From Vicinamibacteria bacterium (GTDB lineage: Bacteria > Acidobacteriota > Vicinamibacteria > Fen-336 > JAGNNV01), in contig JAENWE010000255.1 in the NCBI GenBank assembly GCA_016650185.1, positions 1 through 14,222 of the forward strand: a stretch of DNA of 14,222 nt, given 5' to 3'. Within the stretch, counting starts at the first letter, position 1, and the number at the start of each line of letters is the position of its first letter. Positions 6,301-11,467 of the stretch are shown here, in pieces. A program made the translations under genes and the position numbers. Below the pieces are notes generated by a model that was given only the letters and a program-made list of their open reading frames with translations, was not told the origin of the DNA and did not search any database.

Positions 6301-8677
6301 GAACGTTCCCGCCAAGGACCTCGCAGGTCACAGACCCGACGCCGGGCCCGTAGGTCACACCCGGAGGCAGGGGATCGAAGACCGTCACTCCGGTCAGAGT
6401 CGTCGTCGCGGTCGGAGGGTTGGTGACGGTGATCGTATAGGTGATCGGGTCGCCGGGGCTCACCGGGGTGGGCAGGGGGACCGAAGAGGTCTTCGTCATC
6501 TGCATGTCGATCGTGCTGTCGGTGTAGTAGTTGAAGACGAAGTCTGTGGTGTTGAAGGTCTGGGTCACGCCTCCGACCGTCCGCGTGCCGGTGGCGAGCA
6601 CTCTGTTCTGGGTCAGGTCGCCGTTCGCGAAATTCGCGGTGGTGCGGGCGCTGAAGGTAATGATGATTTCCTGGTTGGGCAGCATGCTGCCGAGCAGGCC
6701 AGTCGGCCAGGTCAAAGTCGGAAGACCTACGGTGGGATTGGCGGCGGCCCCGGAAAGAGTGGTCAGGTTCGGGAAGGTGATGGTGGTGCTGTCGTTGTCA
6801 TAGGTCCAGTCCGCAGCCAGGGTGTCGACCACATTCAACGTGTTGACGTCGAACTCATGCGACTTCACGACCAGGGTGTACGTCACGGTGGTCACTCCGG
6901 CCACTGTCGAGACGAGGACGGGGCTCGTGGCCTTATCCACGGTCAGGACCAGGTCCATCCAGTTCCCGGGACTGGGGAGCACGGTGTAGCCGAGGTCGAG
7001 GCCCCCGGCGGGGGACGCCTTATCCGGATTCTCACCGTAGGACATGGTGAAGGGCCCGGTGGCGAAGACGCGACCGCCGGTCAGATCGCACAGGCTGGTA
7101 GCCAGGGTTCCCACGTTGCTGCCGGTGATGTAGAGAGAATCGAGACGGTTGACGTTGTAGCCCTGACCCGTGGCCGCGACCGGTGTGGTCCCTCGCAGCA
7201 CTTCGATGCTGGCGTTCGTGTCCGGCGTGCCGTCTCCATCGGCGTCAATGAAGAAGGTGGTGTTGTCGAGGAGAGGGGTCAGGAAGAGCCCGTTCCCTCG
7301 GCCGTTGGCCGCGTTGCAGGCGAGGAGCGGGTCGTTCCCGGGGGCCCAGGCCACCGTCTGATCGTCGGAAGCCAGGTAGTCGGGTACCATGCTGTAGCCC
7401 CAGTCCCAGGCCGTGGCATTCGTGTCCACATCGGACGTGCCCCAGAACGGGGCGGTTCCGTGCAGGTAGAGGCCGGAACCATTCGGAATATAGGTGCCGC
7501 CGTTCAGGGCCTGAAAAAACCCGGTGGTATTGGCTCCGAGGTTGAAAGTGCCGCTGCCCACCGCCGTCTCCCAGGTGATGGTGATCGCGCTAGCGTTCGG
7601 GTTGTAGATCAGGGCGTCGGTGTCGGCCGCGGCCGCTCCATCGGCGGAGAGGTAATAGTCCTTGCCCCAGAAACCGTCCGGATAGGCGGAGACCGCCCGC
7701 GTGTTGTAGTTCGAGCCGTCTTGGCCGTAGAAGTATTCCACCTGCAGGGTCTTGGTGCCCAGGATGACCGTCCCCCGGTTCAGCGTGCCTCCCACGGTCT
7801 GGCTGTCTCGATCGAGAACGTAGGCCTCGCCTCTTTGCAAGGTCAGTGTGGTCGCGTCCGTCGGATTGACTCGCGCCGTGCGGTATCCGTTCTCCGTGTT
7901 GAAGGAATCGAAGACTCCGTCTCCCTGGAAGTCGATCTGGATGGTGGTGTTGTCCTCCGTGGCCTGAACCAGGGCCATGACGCGCTGGTAGTCGGGACGA
8001 GCAGGGTCTTCCCCGAACGGCAGACGGTACTTGATCAACTGCGGCGCGAGGGGGAAGACTTCCTCCCCGATGGCCGCCAGTTTGCCGGGGCCGGGGGCGT
8101 TGAAATAGCCGCCGCGGGTCACCGTGGTGGCGCCACCAATCGTGATGATGCGATCGCGGCCGTCGTAGCAGAAGTTCAAAGTGTTCTGAATGAGGGGTGC
8201 CGCCGGAGTCGGTTGAGCGTTGCAGTTGCCGGCGGCTCCGATGTAGGTGTTGCCATCAGCGCCGGTTCGAGGCCGGGGTACGGCCAGGCTGTTGAAGTTC
8301 AGGGTCTGAGAGGTGTTGAGGGTGTACTTTTCGTCCGTTCCCGGCCCGTCCGGGTTGTTCTCGTCATAGCCATAGCCGTTTTCCCAGTGGTCGATGTAGA
8401 CGGTGACGGTGTTGGACCAGGCCGTGACGGAGATGAGGGTGAATGTCGTGTTGTTGGCGCCGATGGTGCCGGTGGCGACCGGGTCGGTCACGTAGGCGAA
8501 GATGTCTTCATCGAAGGGCACGATGTACTCCGCGTATCCCGCGGGGGTGCCGGCGTAGGCGGTCACGAAAGCAAGCGAGAAGAGTAGCGCTCCAAACGCA
8601 AACACGCGCACCGCCCGACGCCCGGCGCTTGCTGCGCTGGTGCCTCGAGGGATGCGCCGGGCCTGGTCAATTTGCAT
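332..8677 (-). CDS. Giant secreted multidomain protein with C-terminal gingipain-type (C25) cysteine peptidase
   Basis: A 2781-residue exported protein. Residues 20-42 form a basic-then-hydrophobic signal peptide with an AYA/G cleavage site near 42. Residues ~46-570 are a beta-rich domain resembling IgGFc-binding-type N-terminal regions (tentative). DUF11-like domains lie at ~572-716 and ~722-1180, the second interrupted. SdrD_B/Cna-B-like domains begin at ~1184 (interrupted), 1446, 1565, 1685 and 1817, several with D-x-N-x-N-G or similar acidic loops that suggest Ca2+ binding. A fibronectin-III-like domain (SSFVARDVRG...IEWTTASEIGTVGF) spans ~1932-2033. An acidic then Arg-rich linker follows (2034-2102), then C25-associated beta regions (2103-2350), and the C25 peptidase at ~2436-2781. 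The catalytic pair is His2653 in NYFGHGG and Cys2687 in FALTCLVGNS, and the chain ends in the family's typical NLLGDPAMRVR. No LPXTG, PEP-CTERM or type IX sorting tail follows. It probably acts as a secreted Arg- or Lys-type endopeptidase or adhesin. The ATG has AAAGGTG just upstream. Confidence 0.9.
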   Translation of the reverse strand: MQIDQARRIPRGTSAASAGRRAVRVFAFGALLFSLAFVTAYAGTPAGYAEYIVPFDEDIFAYVTDPVATGTIGANNTTFTLISVTAWSNTVTVYIDHWENGYGYDENNPDGPGTDEKYTLNTSQTLNFNSLAVPRPRTGADGNTYIGAAGNCNAQPTPAAPLIQNTLNFCYDGRDRIITIGGATTVTRGGYFNAPGPGKLAAIGEEVFPLAPQLIKYRLPFGEDPARPDYQRVMALVQATEDNTTIQIDFQGDGVFDSFNTENGYRTARVNPTDATTLTLQRGEAYVLDRDSQTVGGTLNRGTVILGTKTLQVEYFYGQDGSNYNTRAVSAYPDGFWGKDYYLSADGAAAADTDALIYNPNASAITITWETAVGSGTFNLGANTTGFFQALNGGTYIPNGSGLYLHGTAPFWGTSDVDTNATAWDWGYSMVPDYLASDDQTVAWAPGNDPLLACNAANGRGNGLFLTPLLDNTTFFIDADGDGTPDTNASIEVLRGTTPVAATGQGYNVNRLDSLYITGSNVGTLATSLCDLTGGRVFATGPFTMSYGENPDKASPAGGLDLGYTVLPSPGNWMDLVLTVDKATSPVLVSTVAGVTTVTYTLVVKSHEFDVNTLNVVDTLAADWTYDNDSTTITFPNLTTLSGAAANPTVGLPTLTWPTGLLGSMLPNQEIIITFSARTTANFANGDLTQNRVLATGTRTVGGVTQTFNTTDFVFNYYTDSTIDMQMTKTSSVPLPTPVSPGDPITYTITVTNPPTATTTLTGVTVFDPLPPGVTYGPGVGSVTCEVLGGNVLDQFNSNGSYSGNNGSVNWKMDWAETDPVPGGGGAGFVLVTGNALQLRYQTRNVLDDFNPSNSFTGNDGSYNWASNWNEDNDDDNANGGAIQTDNQRIEFKDTTVGGNDATAEAIKRSATVTNASFITISSTWTDSGVDGGEGVLLQYGTAINGPWTTLRTFDGAATGNGTYTDTIAWIPTDTTSWVRYRALGNYEAGELAFIDNVDVRVANAVGSSAQRTVNLAGRTNPLLTFTTSSANLEASDTLVVEASASPSGPFTTLATYTGGATTGVQPYNLGAYASYETTIRFSVAGNYDVTNEAFNVDNVNIAWGTATKVFPTLAPPELVASDTGCQIRPNNSMTVTFPVTLDDPFPTGQKEILNTATTGVNELPIPLMASATNIVLVPGGITATVGDRVWLDANANGVFDTGETGISGVQVTLKDQFGTPLQITTTDAQGRYTFLDVPPGTGYFVEITGGLPSGLTQTTDTFSDAFDTDGVFTGNNGTLNWLTNWTETNDDNSATTGNLQIVNNHLEIGAAGAEATKSLQRSATVTGVTSIELQYAWATVGGLGNDDDTVVEYSTDGVGWTVLQRLDAGTEGGPGAYSHTIPWTPTNDTFFVRFRAEDDFEAGEQGIIDNVQVRAVHSLRTATFSLVAGQNYLQADLGFQATPGFAAIGDLVWVDANNDQTRNPGEAGLAGITVQLFADTNADGVPDGAPIATQVTGPGGAYLFTGVTTNGVLDYVVTMDTGQAGLTGYTATTNTLFYYPNLPSGAVRVDADFGFRETIVGTKTFSIKDGIWLDNGLPTGTTNNGIKDGTEVGIAGVTVSLLDSAGNTVTSTTTASDGTFEFTGVPGGQNYRWRITDDAGILNNYYGTTPSALSANFQMTGNLTANLDFTSPSDVRHFGYNQTRSIGDMVFNDNGGGGGTLGNGIQDGTEPGIAGVTVLLYRDVNGNSLFEPGGADGAVFAMQVTDASGHYLFAGLPSGSQWWVSIDNGQSALSGYTILTTADNSGVAGHQRLVTPVLSGSNNRLDIDYGYRAATPFTVSGRFFSDANRNGNDDTEAGFLNVSVELLNASGVLVATTLSAADGSYSFIGLPAGTYTVRATDVNAVLAGAETTREKTEGALNAPFNSQETVVVAANVTDVNFGYYRGNALVTRVVISSFVARDVRGALSIEWTTASEIGTVGFYLKRWDDRKNRYVSVNERLIPSLITSTQGGVYRYLDPDVSPGQAYRYLMVEVEASGKRLRYGPFDVDTRVTPADESDSEDGEVGDAAGRRWTADSLLLEKGVSRTPRREKARTHRDRRNRSHEEQSRAARRRRSSNAAKIGIAEDGLYFVTLNDLQTLAGMSPSSNWSRTYALTNHGEPVALIPSAQGDGFWFYGHATRSDVEQDNVYRLSETPAGARMGSRRNPRGANPSGANPSGGEVFVKTLHVEQDLIGANNIYHDPDGDFYVWDWVFAGYGAKSFTFRADGAAQGGGASLTIRLKGGTETETNPDHHATFNLNGSQIGEAIWDGTNELVTTVDFDGSLLEDGENILTIDGLTDTGAEYSLFYVDSFDVTYTSRYRAHGNKAEVSAAFNSAVLISGFTRPDITLFDVTNKNHPVFVQAPVVQTADGTYGVVAASLDPKAVYYALAPDGLAPVARILPDTPSALRQPGNEAEYVVITTEALKETAQGLADYRSDLSSMVVDIEDIYDEFNFGSPSPHAVKAFLTYARTKWRTAPRYVVLAGDGSYDYKNVEGFGSNLIPPMMANTPDGLFPADAWFVERTGTSSTEIAIGRLPVATTAELAEAIRKIEARETALALDEPWLRDTLLVAGETDGGGNFLQSSETVAGVIPAGSSLLRASIPVDGAYQTRLSLIEGINQGTGLVNYFGHGGFDQLANEAILATADAPALINRERPSMMFALTCLVGNSSLPGYSTLGEELVRQESGGLVALFAPSGMSENELATPLAIGLHEALARKKTLRIGDAISAARRAYKAQDLPLYMLSIYNLLGDPAMRVR
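373..1372 (-). other. C25 (gingipain-like) peptidase domain within the giant protein
   Basis: Residues ~2436-2769 of the giant protein. The order of motifs is that of family C25: YVVITTEAL at the domain start, then PRYVVLAGDGSYDY, the IAIGRLPV segment, NYFGHGG with the catalytic His codon at 719-721, and FALTCLVGNSS with the catalytic Cys codon at 617-619. Near the end are a GGLVALFAPSG strand and the closing GDPAM. Both catalytic residues are present, so the domain should be active. Specificity (Arg or Lys at P1) cannot be read from the sequence with confidence. Confidence 0.85.
2076..2120 (-). repeat. Three tandem 15-nt repeats in the giant gene
   Basis: The plus strand shows cctccgctcggattt, gctccgctcggattt and gctccgcgcggattc in a row, differing at one to two positions. 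In the reading frame of the giant protein they encode the in-frame five-residue repeat GANPSGANPSGG near residues 2186-2201, in a linker just before a beta-rich domain. Fifteen is a multiple of three, so copy-number change would not break the frame. Confidence 0.85.
2384..2479 (-). other. Arg-rich basic linker in the giant protein, possible processing site
   Basis: Residues 2067-2098 hold runs such as RTPRREKARTHRDRRNR and ARRRRSS. They follow an acidic stretch (DESDSEDGE at 2037-2045) and lie between the fibronectin-like domain and the C25-associated region. The rest of the protein is Thr/Gly/Asn-rich with few basic clusters, so this segment stands out. C25 enzymes of the gingipain R type cleave after Arg and process their own precursors, so an autocatalytic cut here is plausible but inferred. 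Confidence 0.55.
4430..4891 (-). repeat. Jelly-roll-like module copy 3, inserted in an SdrD_B-like domain
   Basis: Residues 1263-1416, about 154 residues, from FSDAFDTDGVFTGNNGTLNW to EAGEQGIIDNVQVRA. It shares RSATVTG, IPWTPTND and VRFRAE-type motifs with copy 2. The flanking halves (1184-1262 with GDRVWLDANANGVFDTGE, and 1417-1440 with FSLVAGQNYLQADLGF) together make one SdrD_B-sized domain of about 103 residues. Confidence 0.7.
5366..6307 (-). repeat. Jelly-roll-like module copy 1, itself interrupted by copy 2
   Basis: Residues 791-1104. The N-terminal part (791-843) starts NVLDQFNSNGSYSGNNGSVNW. The C-terminal part (1005-1104) runs from GSSAQRTVNLAGRTNPLLTF to NEAFNVDNVNI. Joined, the two parts give about 153 residues, the same size as copies 2 and 3, and line up with them end to end. 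The whole element lies inside a DUF11-like domain whose two halves carry Cys785 and Cys1126, a possible disulfide pair across the insertion. Confidence 0.7.
5666..6145 (-). repeat. Jelly-roll-like module copy 2, nested inside copy 1
   Basis: Residues 845-1004, about 158 residues, an uninterrupted module. It opens with NVLDDFNPSNSFTGNDGSYNW and closes with EAGELAFIDNVDVRV. Its opening shares the coding-strand text AACGTTCTCGA with the opening of copy 1, located 162 nt apart. The copy sits where copy 1 would pass from its LQLRYQT strand to its RTVNL strand. Confidence 0.72.
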
Positions 8678-8680
8678 GAC

Positions 8681-8687
8681 ACCTTTC
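8681..8687 (-). promoter_or_regulatory. Ribosome-binding site of the giant gene
   Basis: On the minus strand GAAAGGTGTC lies directly before the ATG at 8675-8677. It is a reasonable Shine-Dalgarno at about 4-6 nt spacing and supports this start, which is also the one that yields a proper signal peptide. Confidence 0.6.
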
Positions 8688-8784
8688 GACGCCGACAGTC
8701 TGTTCGGGGAAAACGGTTTGAGCCACTGACGAAGGGCCGACGAACAGAATCTCGGGATAAAGTCCGAAAAAAATACAAGAGCTA

Positions 8785-8818
8785 CAGGAAGGTGATGATT
8801 TTACAGTACGCCTTCCTG
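8785..8818 (+). promoter_or_regulatory. Inverted repeat/hairpin masking a strong Shine-Dalgarno
   Basis: CAGGAAGG (8785-8792) is perfectly complementary to CCTTCCTG (8811-8818). In a plus-strand RNA the stem can grow by a T-G wobble and a G-C pair to about 10 bp, leaving a 14-nt loop that begins exactly with ATG (8795-8797). The 5' arm contains the AGGAAGG ribosome-binding sequence, so the hairpin would block initiation at that ATG. The same DNA palindrome lies in the presumed leader of the divergent giant gene and could instead be a protein-binding operator. Also, AAGGTGATG at 8789-8797 recurs inverted as CATCACCTT at 8895-8903. Confidence 0.5.
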
Positions 8819-8866
8819 CCACGTTGCCCGGCCCAGTCCCGAGCGTGGCCGCAATCACCCCAATGA
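8795..8866 (+). CDS. Possible 23-residue leader or small peptide
   Basis: An ATG preceded by a strong Shine-Dalgarno (AGGAAGGTG) opens a 23-codon ORF ending in TGA at 8864-8866. The peptide starts MILQYAFLPRCP and contains one Cys, one Trp and several Pro. It ends 46 nt before the nucleotidyltransferase start. The predicted hairpin covers its ribosome-binding site. It could be a leader peptide controlling the downstream gene, a small substrate peptide of the PqqD-containing set, or a chance ORF. I do not recognise it, and the coding call rests only on the start signal. Confidence 0.22.
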   Translation: MILQYAFLPRCPAQSRAWPQSPQ

Positions 8867-8912
8867 GTACTTTTCGCTCCAAGCCTTTGATCTACATCAC
8901 CTTAAAGCCTCG

Positions 8913-10058
8913 TTGACAGTAAGACGCCCGCCGCCACCCGATTGCTGGCCGAGTCCTGACGAGCTGGTTCTCTTGCAGGCTTGTTTGCTCAAGGGATATG
9001 GTGGCCACCAGGCCTGGAACCGGTGGCGCGCCCAGGCTCAACTACCTATCAGTTCAGGGCTTCACCGCCTCCTCCCTGCCGTCTACTGGAACCTGCGAGA
9101 CGCCGTCTCGAAGGACCACTGGCTCGACATGGGGAAAGCCGAGTATCTGCGCGCCCGATACCGGAACCTCCTTCAGTTTGACGACGCCGCGCCCCTTATG
9201 GGTGATCTGAAGCGAGCGGGGATCGACGTCCTGCTGCTCAAAGGGGCAGCCCTGGTGGCCGCGCACTATCCCGATCCGGGCCTGCGCCCCATGGTCGACC
9301 TCGACGTCCTGGTGCGACCGACGGATGTCGAGCGGACGATCGCTGCCTTAGCCGGGCGGGGCTACGAGCCCGCAGTTTCTGTGGATCAGACGGCGCGCGC
9401 TTTTGCTCATTCGGCCCCTTTCGCCAGGGAGGGCGCTGTCCCTATAGATCTGCACTGGCGATCCGTCGAGGGGGATGCAGAAGATGAGGCCTTTTGGGAG
9501 CGCGCCGTGGACGTGAGGTTCAGCGGGGTCGATATTCGAGTGCCCAGCCCCGCCGACCTGCTCCTGAACGCCTGTATCCAGGGCCAGAGGTGGGACTGGG
9601 ACGCGCCGCAACGCTGGGTGCTGGACGCCATGACGGTGGTGAGATCCTCGGGTGCTAGGCTGGATTGGAGCCGCCTGATCGAGCGCGCCCGCGCCCGGCG
9701 CGCCGCCTCGTCCGCACGCGACGCTCTGGACTATCTCCGGGCCACCTTCGAGGCCGACATACCTCAACGGGTTCTCGCCACTCTTGCGACCGCGCGGGTT
9801 TCCGTTTCGGAACGGCTCGCGGATCGGGCTCGCCGCGTTCGTCCGGATCTCCGCGGTCCGGTGCTGATTGGAGCCTTGCGCCTCGACGACTACCGGCGCC
9901 TGGCTCGGAGCGGTGCGGTGACGCCGGGCCCGATCGGTCTGCTCGAGGTGTGGAGGCGGGCCTGGAATCTCGACCACTTCTGGCAGCTGCCGCCGCAGGC
10001 CGCGCGGCGCGGGGCGAGGCGGCTGTGGCAAATGCTGCGGCATCGATTGAAGCGATAG
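8913..10058 (+). CDS. Nucleotidyltransferase-family protein (NTP_transf_5-like)
   Basis: A 381-residue soluble protein of the uncharacterised nucleotidyltransferase family (Pfam NTP_transf_5, PF14907). The core signature is plain: GIDVLLLKGAALVAAHYPDP at 103-122, then RPMVDLDVLV at 125-134 with the likely metal-binding Asp129 and Asp131, followed by DLHW at 179-182 and the C-terminal helical part with DLLLNACIQGQRWDWD at 215-230. The family is known near exosortase/HprK-related and PqqD-like genes, but its substrate is not established. The start is a TTG at 8913. The frame is open upstream to 8799 without any ATG, GTG or TTG, so the N-terminus is either this TTG or an internal TTG at about 8973. 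No clear Shine-Dalgarno is visible. The gene is divergent from the giant peptidase gene across a 235-bp gap. Confidence 0.82.
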   Translation: MTVRRPPPPDCWPSPDELVLLQACLLKGYGGHQAWNRWRAQAQLPISSGLHRLLPAVYWNLRDAVSKDHWLDMGKAEYLRARYRNLLQFDDAAPLMGDLKRAGIDVLLLKGAALVAAHYPDPGLRPMVDLDVLVRPTDVERTIAALAGRGYEPAVSVDQTARAFAHSAPFAREGAVPIDLHWRSVEGDAEDEAFWERAVDVRFSGVDIRVPSPADLLLNACIQGQRWDWDAPQRWVLDAMTVVRSSGARLDWSRLIERARARRAASSARDALDYLRATFEADIPQRVLATLATARVSVSERLADRARRVRPDLRGPVLIGALRLDDYRRLARSGAVTPGPIGLLEVWRRAWNLDHFWQLPPQAARRGARRLWQMLRHRLKR

Positions 10059-10142
10059 GCAGCGCGGAGGGCCTTGACTCAGGGCTCGCCTGTTCGTCCG
10101 TGCATCCGAACTCTGGCCGGTCGAACTCAACCAGCCAACACG

Positions 10143-10148
10143 TATCAT
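10143..10148 (+). promoter_or_regulatory. Possible -10 box upstream of gltS
   Basis: TATCAT lies about 36 nt before the gltS start in the 125-bp gap after the nucleotidyltransferase gene. It matches TATAAT at five of six positions. The best -35 candidate 16 nt upstream (TCGAAC at 10121) matches only three of six, so the promoter is weakly supported. Confidence 0.22.
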
Positions 10149-10170
10149 CGCCGCACTTTTCCGAAAAGAC

Positions 10171-10176
10171 GGAGGA
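10171..10176 (+). promoter_or_regulatory. Strong ribosome-binding site fixing a TTG start for gltS
   Basis: GGAGGA is followed after 7 nt by TTG at 10184-10186. The ideal site and spacing decide the unusual TTG start. The resulting N-terminus (MPSLKLDFVQTLALASVLL) has the form expected for the first GltS membrane helix. Confidence 0.75.
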
Positions 10177-10183
10177 TCGTTGA

Positions 10184-11413
10184 TTGCCCAGTCTCAAACT
10201 CGATTTCGTTCAAACCCTCGCCCTTGCTTCGGTGCTGCTCTTCGTGGGCTACGGCGTTCGCAAGCGCGTTGGCTTCCTCGATCGCTTCAACATCCCTGCC
10301 CCGGTGGTGGGTGGATTCCTGTTCGCCGCTCTGGCCATGCTCTTGCGGCGGGCGGGGCTCTTGGCCTTCGAGTTCGACACCCTGCTCCAGTCGCCGCTGA
10401 TGGTTGCCTTCTTCACGACCATCGGTCTCGGCGCGAGCCTCAAGCTCTTGAGGGTCGGCGGTCCTCAGGTCCTCACGTTCTGGATCCTGGCCAGTGCTGT
10501 GGCCTTCGTCCAGTCCGGCCTCGGCGTCGGAATTGCGAAGGCCATGGGTGTCGACCCGCTCCTGGGGCTGATTTGCGGCTCCATGACCATGACCGGAGGC
10601 CACGGCACCGGCGCAGCCTTCGGGAAGCTGATGGAGGATCAATATGGTTTTCAAAACGCGGTCACGTTCGCGATGGCGGCGGCGACGTTCGGTCTGGTTG
10701 CGGGCGGCTTGCTGGGCGGTCCGCTCGCCACCTGGCTGATCCGGCGGAACAAGCTGAAGGCCAGCGACAATCTTTCGAGTCCCGCCGCCGAGCTCGCCAG
10801 AAACGCGTCGCTCGATGCCGAGATCGACACCGAGCCGCTGGGAGAGGCTCCGACCACCTACACCCTGTTGAAGTCGCTGACCTTGATTCTCTTGTGCATG
10901 TGGGCGGGTGGCATCCTCTCGGGATTTCTGGGTCAGTACTTCACCCTGCCTGGCTATATCGGGGCGATGATCGTGGCCGCGGTCGCGCGCAATGTCGCGG
11001 AGTTAACCGGCGTTCTGATCGTCGACACACGCACCGTGGACGATCTGGGGAGCGTGGCCCTGTCGCTCTTTCTCTCGATGGCCCTGATGTCCTTGAAGCT
11101 CTGGGAGCTGGTGCACCTGGCGGCGCCCATGTTCGTCATCCTCAGCGTGCAGGTGGCCCTCATGGGCGCCTTTGCCGCCTTCATCACCTACCGCGTGATG
11201 GGGCGCGACTATGACGCCGCGGTTATGGCGGGCGGCCACTGTGGTTTTGGCCTCGGCGCTACCCCCAACGCGGTCGCCAATATGGGCTCGATTGTGGAGC
11301 GGTTCGGCCCGGCTCCGCGCGCCTTTCTGGTTGTTCCGATGGTCGGCGCTTTCTTCATCGACTTCTCCAACGCCATCATTCTGACCGCGTACATCAACCT
11401 TTTCCGCGCTTGA
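10184..11413 (+). CDS. gltS: Sodium/glutamate symporter GltS
   Basis: A 409-residue polytopic inner-membrane protein of the ESS (glutamate:Na+ symporter) family, close to the usual length of about 400. The first half has hydrophobic helices and the re-entrant signature GSMTMTGGHGTGAAFG at 132-147. The second half carries the matching inverted-repeat motif GGHCGFGLGATPNAVANM at 350-367. A hydrophilic cytoplasmic loop lies at about 188-226. It imports glutamate with sodium. The TTG start is supported by GGAGGA. A 54-nt gap to the DUF389 gene on the same strand suggests co-transcription. The preceding 125-bp gap holds only weak promoter-like text. Confidence 0.93.
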   Translation: MPSLKLDFVQTLALASVLLFVGYGVRKRVGFLDRFNIPAPVVGGFLFAALAMLLRRAGLLAFEFDTLLQSPLMVAFFTTIGLGASLKLLRVGGPQVLTFWILASAVAFVQSGLGVGIAKAMGVDPLLGLICGSMTMTGGHGTGAAFGKLMEDQYGFQNAVTFAMAAATFGLVAGGLLGGPLATWLIRRNKLKASDNLSSPAAELARNASLDAEIDTEPLGEAPTTYTLLKSLTLILLCMWAGGILSGFLGQYFTLPGYIGAMIVAAVARNVAELTGVLIVDTRTVDDLGSVALSLFLSMALMSLKLWELVHLAAPMFVILSVQVALMGAFAAFITYRVMGRDYDAAVMAGGHCGFGLGATPNAVANMGSIVERFGPAPRAFLVVPMVGAFFIDFSNAIILTAYINLFRA

Positions 11414-11467
11414 TCCGACCATCCTTGATTGGCCCGAGCCGTCCATCCATAGGCGCACAGTGATCCG

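Larger units (their letters stand above)
8678..8912. other. Divergent intergenic region between the giant gene and the nucleotidyltransferase gene
   Basis: This 235-bp gap should contain both divergent promoters, but no convincing -35/-10 pair is visible on either strand. It does contain the 8785-8818 inverted repeat, an A7 run (8767-8773) and two inverted copies of AAGGTGATG (8789-8797 and 8895-8903). Because it lies between divergent genes, any operator here could co-regulate the giant peptidase/PqqD pair and the nucleotidyltransferase gene. Confidence 0.5.

Noticed and set aside
6164..8587. An 807-codon open frame on the plus strand inside the giant gene
   Set aside because: It is antisense to signal peptide, N-terminal and DUF11-like sequence with clear family character. 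Its product is Gly/Arg/Val-rich without a recognisable domain, as expected for a GC-rich shadow frame.
8667..8882. A 71-codon minus-strand frame starting MERKVLIGVIAATLG, which looks like a signal peptide start
   Set aside because: It needs a TTG start without a Shine-Dalgarno, overlaps the start of the giant gene in another frame, and loses any recognisable character after the first ~15 residues.
10074..10079. TTGACT as a -35 box upstream of gltS
   Set aside because: No acceptable -10 sequence lies 16-19 nt downstream (the text there is CG-rich, such as CCGTGC).
9348..10148. A 266-codon minus-strand frame across the nucleotidyltransferase gene
   Set aside because: Its product is low-complexity Pro/Arg/Gly-rich sequence. 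The plus strand carries the NTP_transf_5 signature.
10180..11214. A 344-codon plus-strand frame overlapping gltS
   Set aside because: It is an out-of-frame shadow. The GltS frame has the transporter motifs and the ideally spaced ribosome-binding site.
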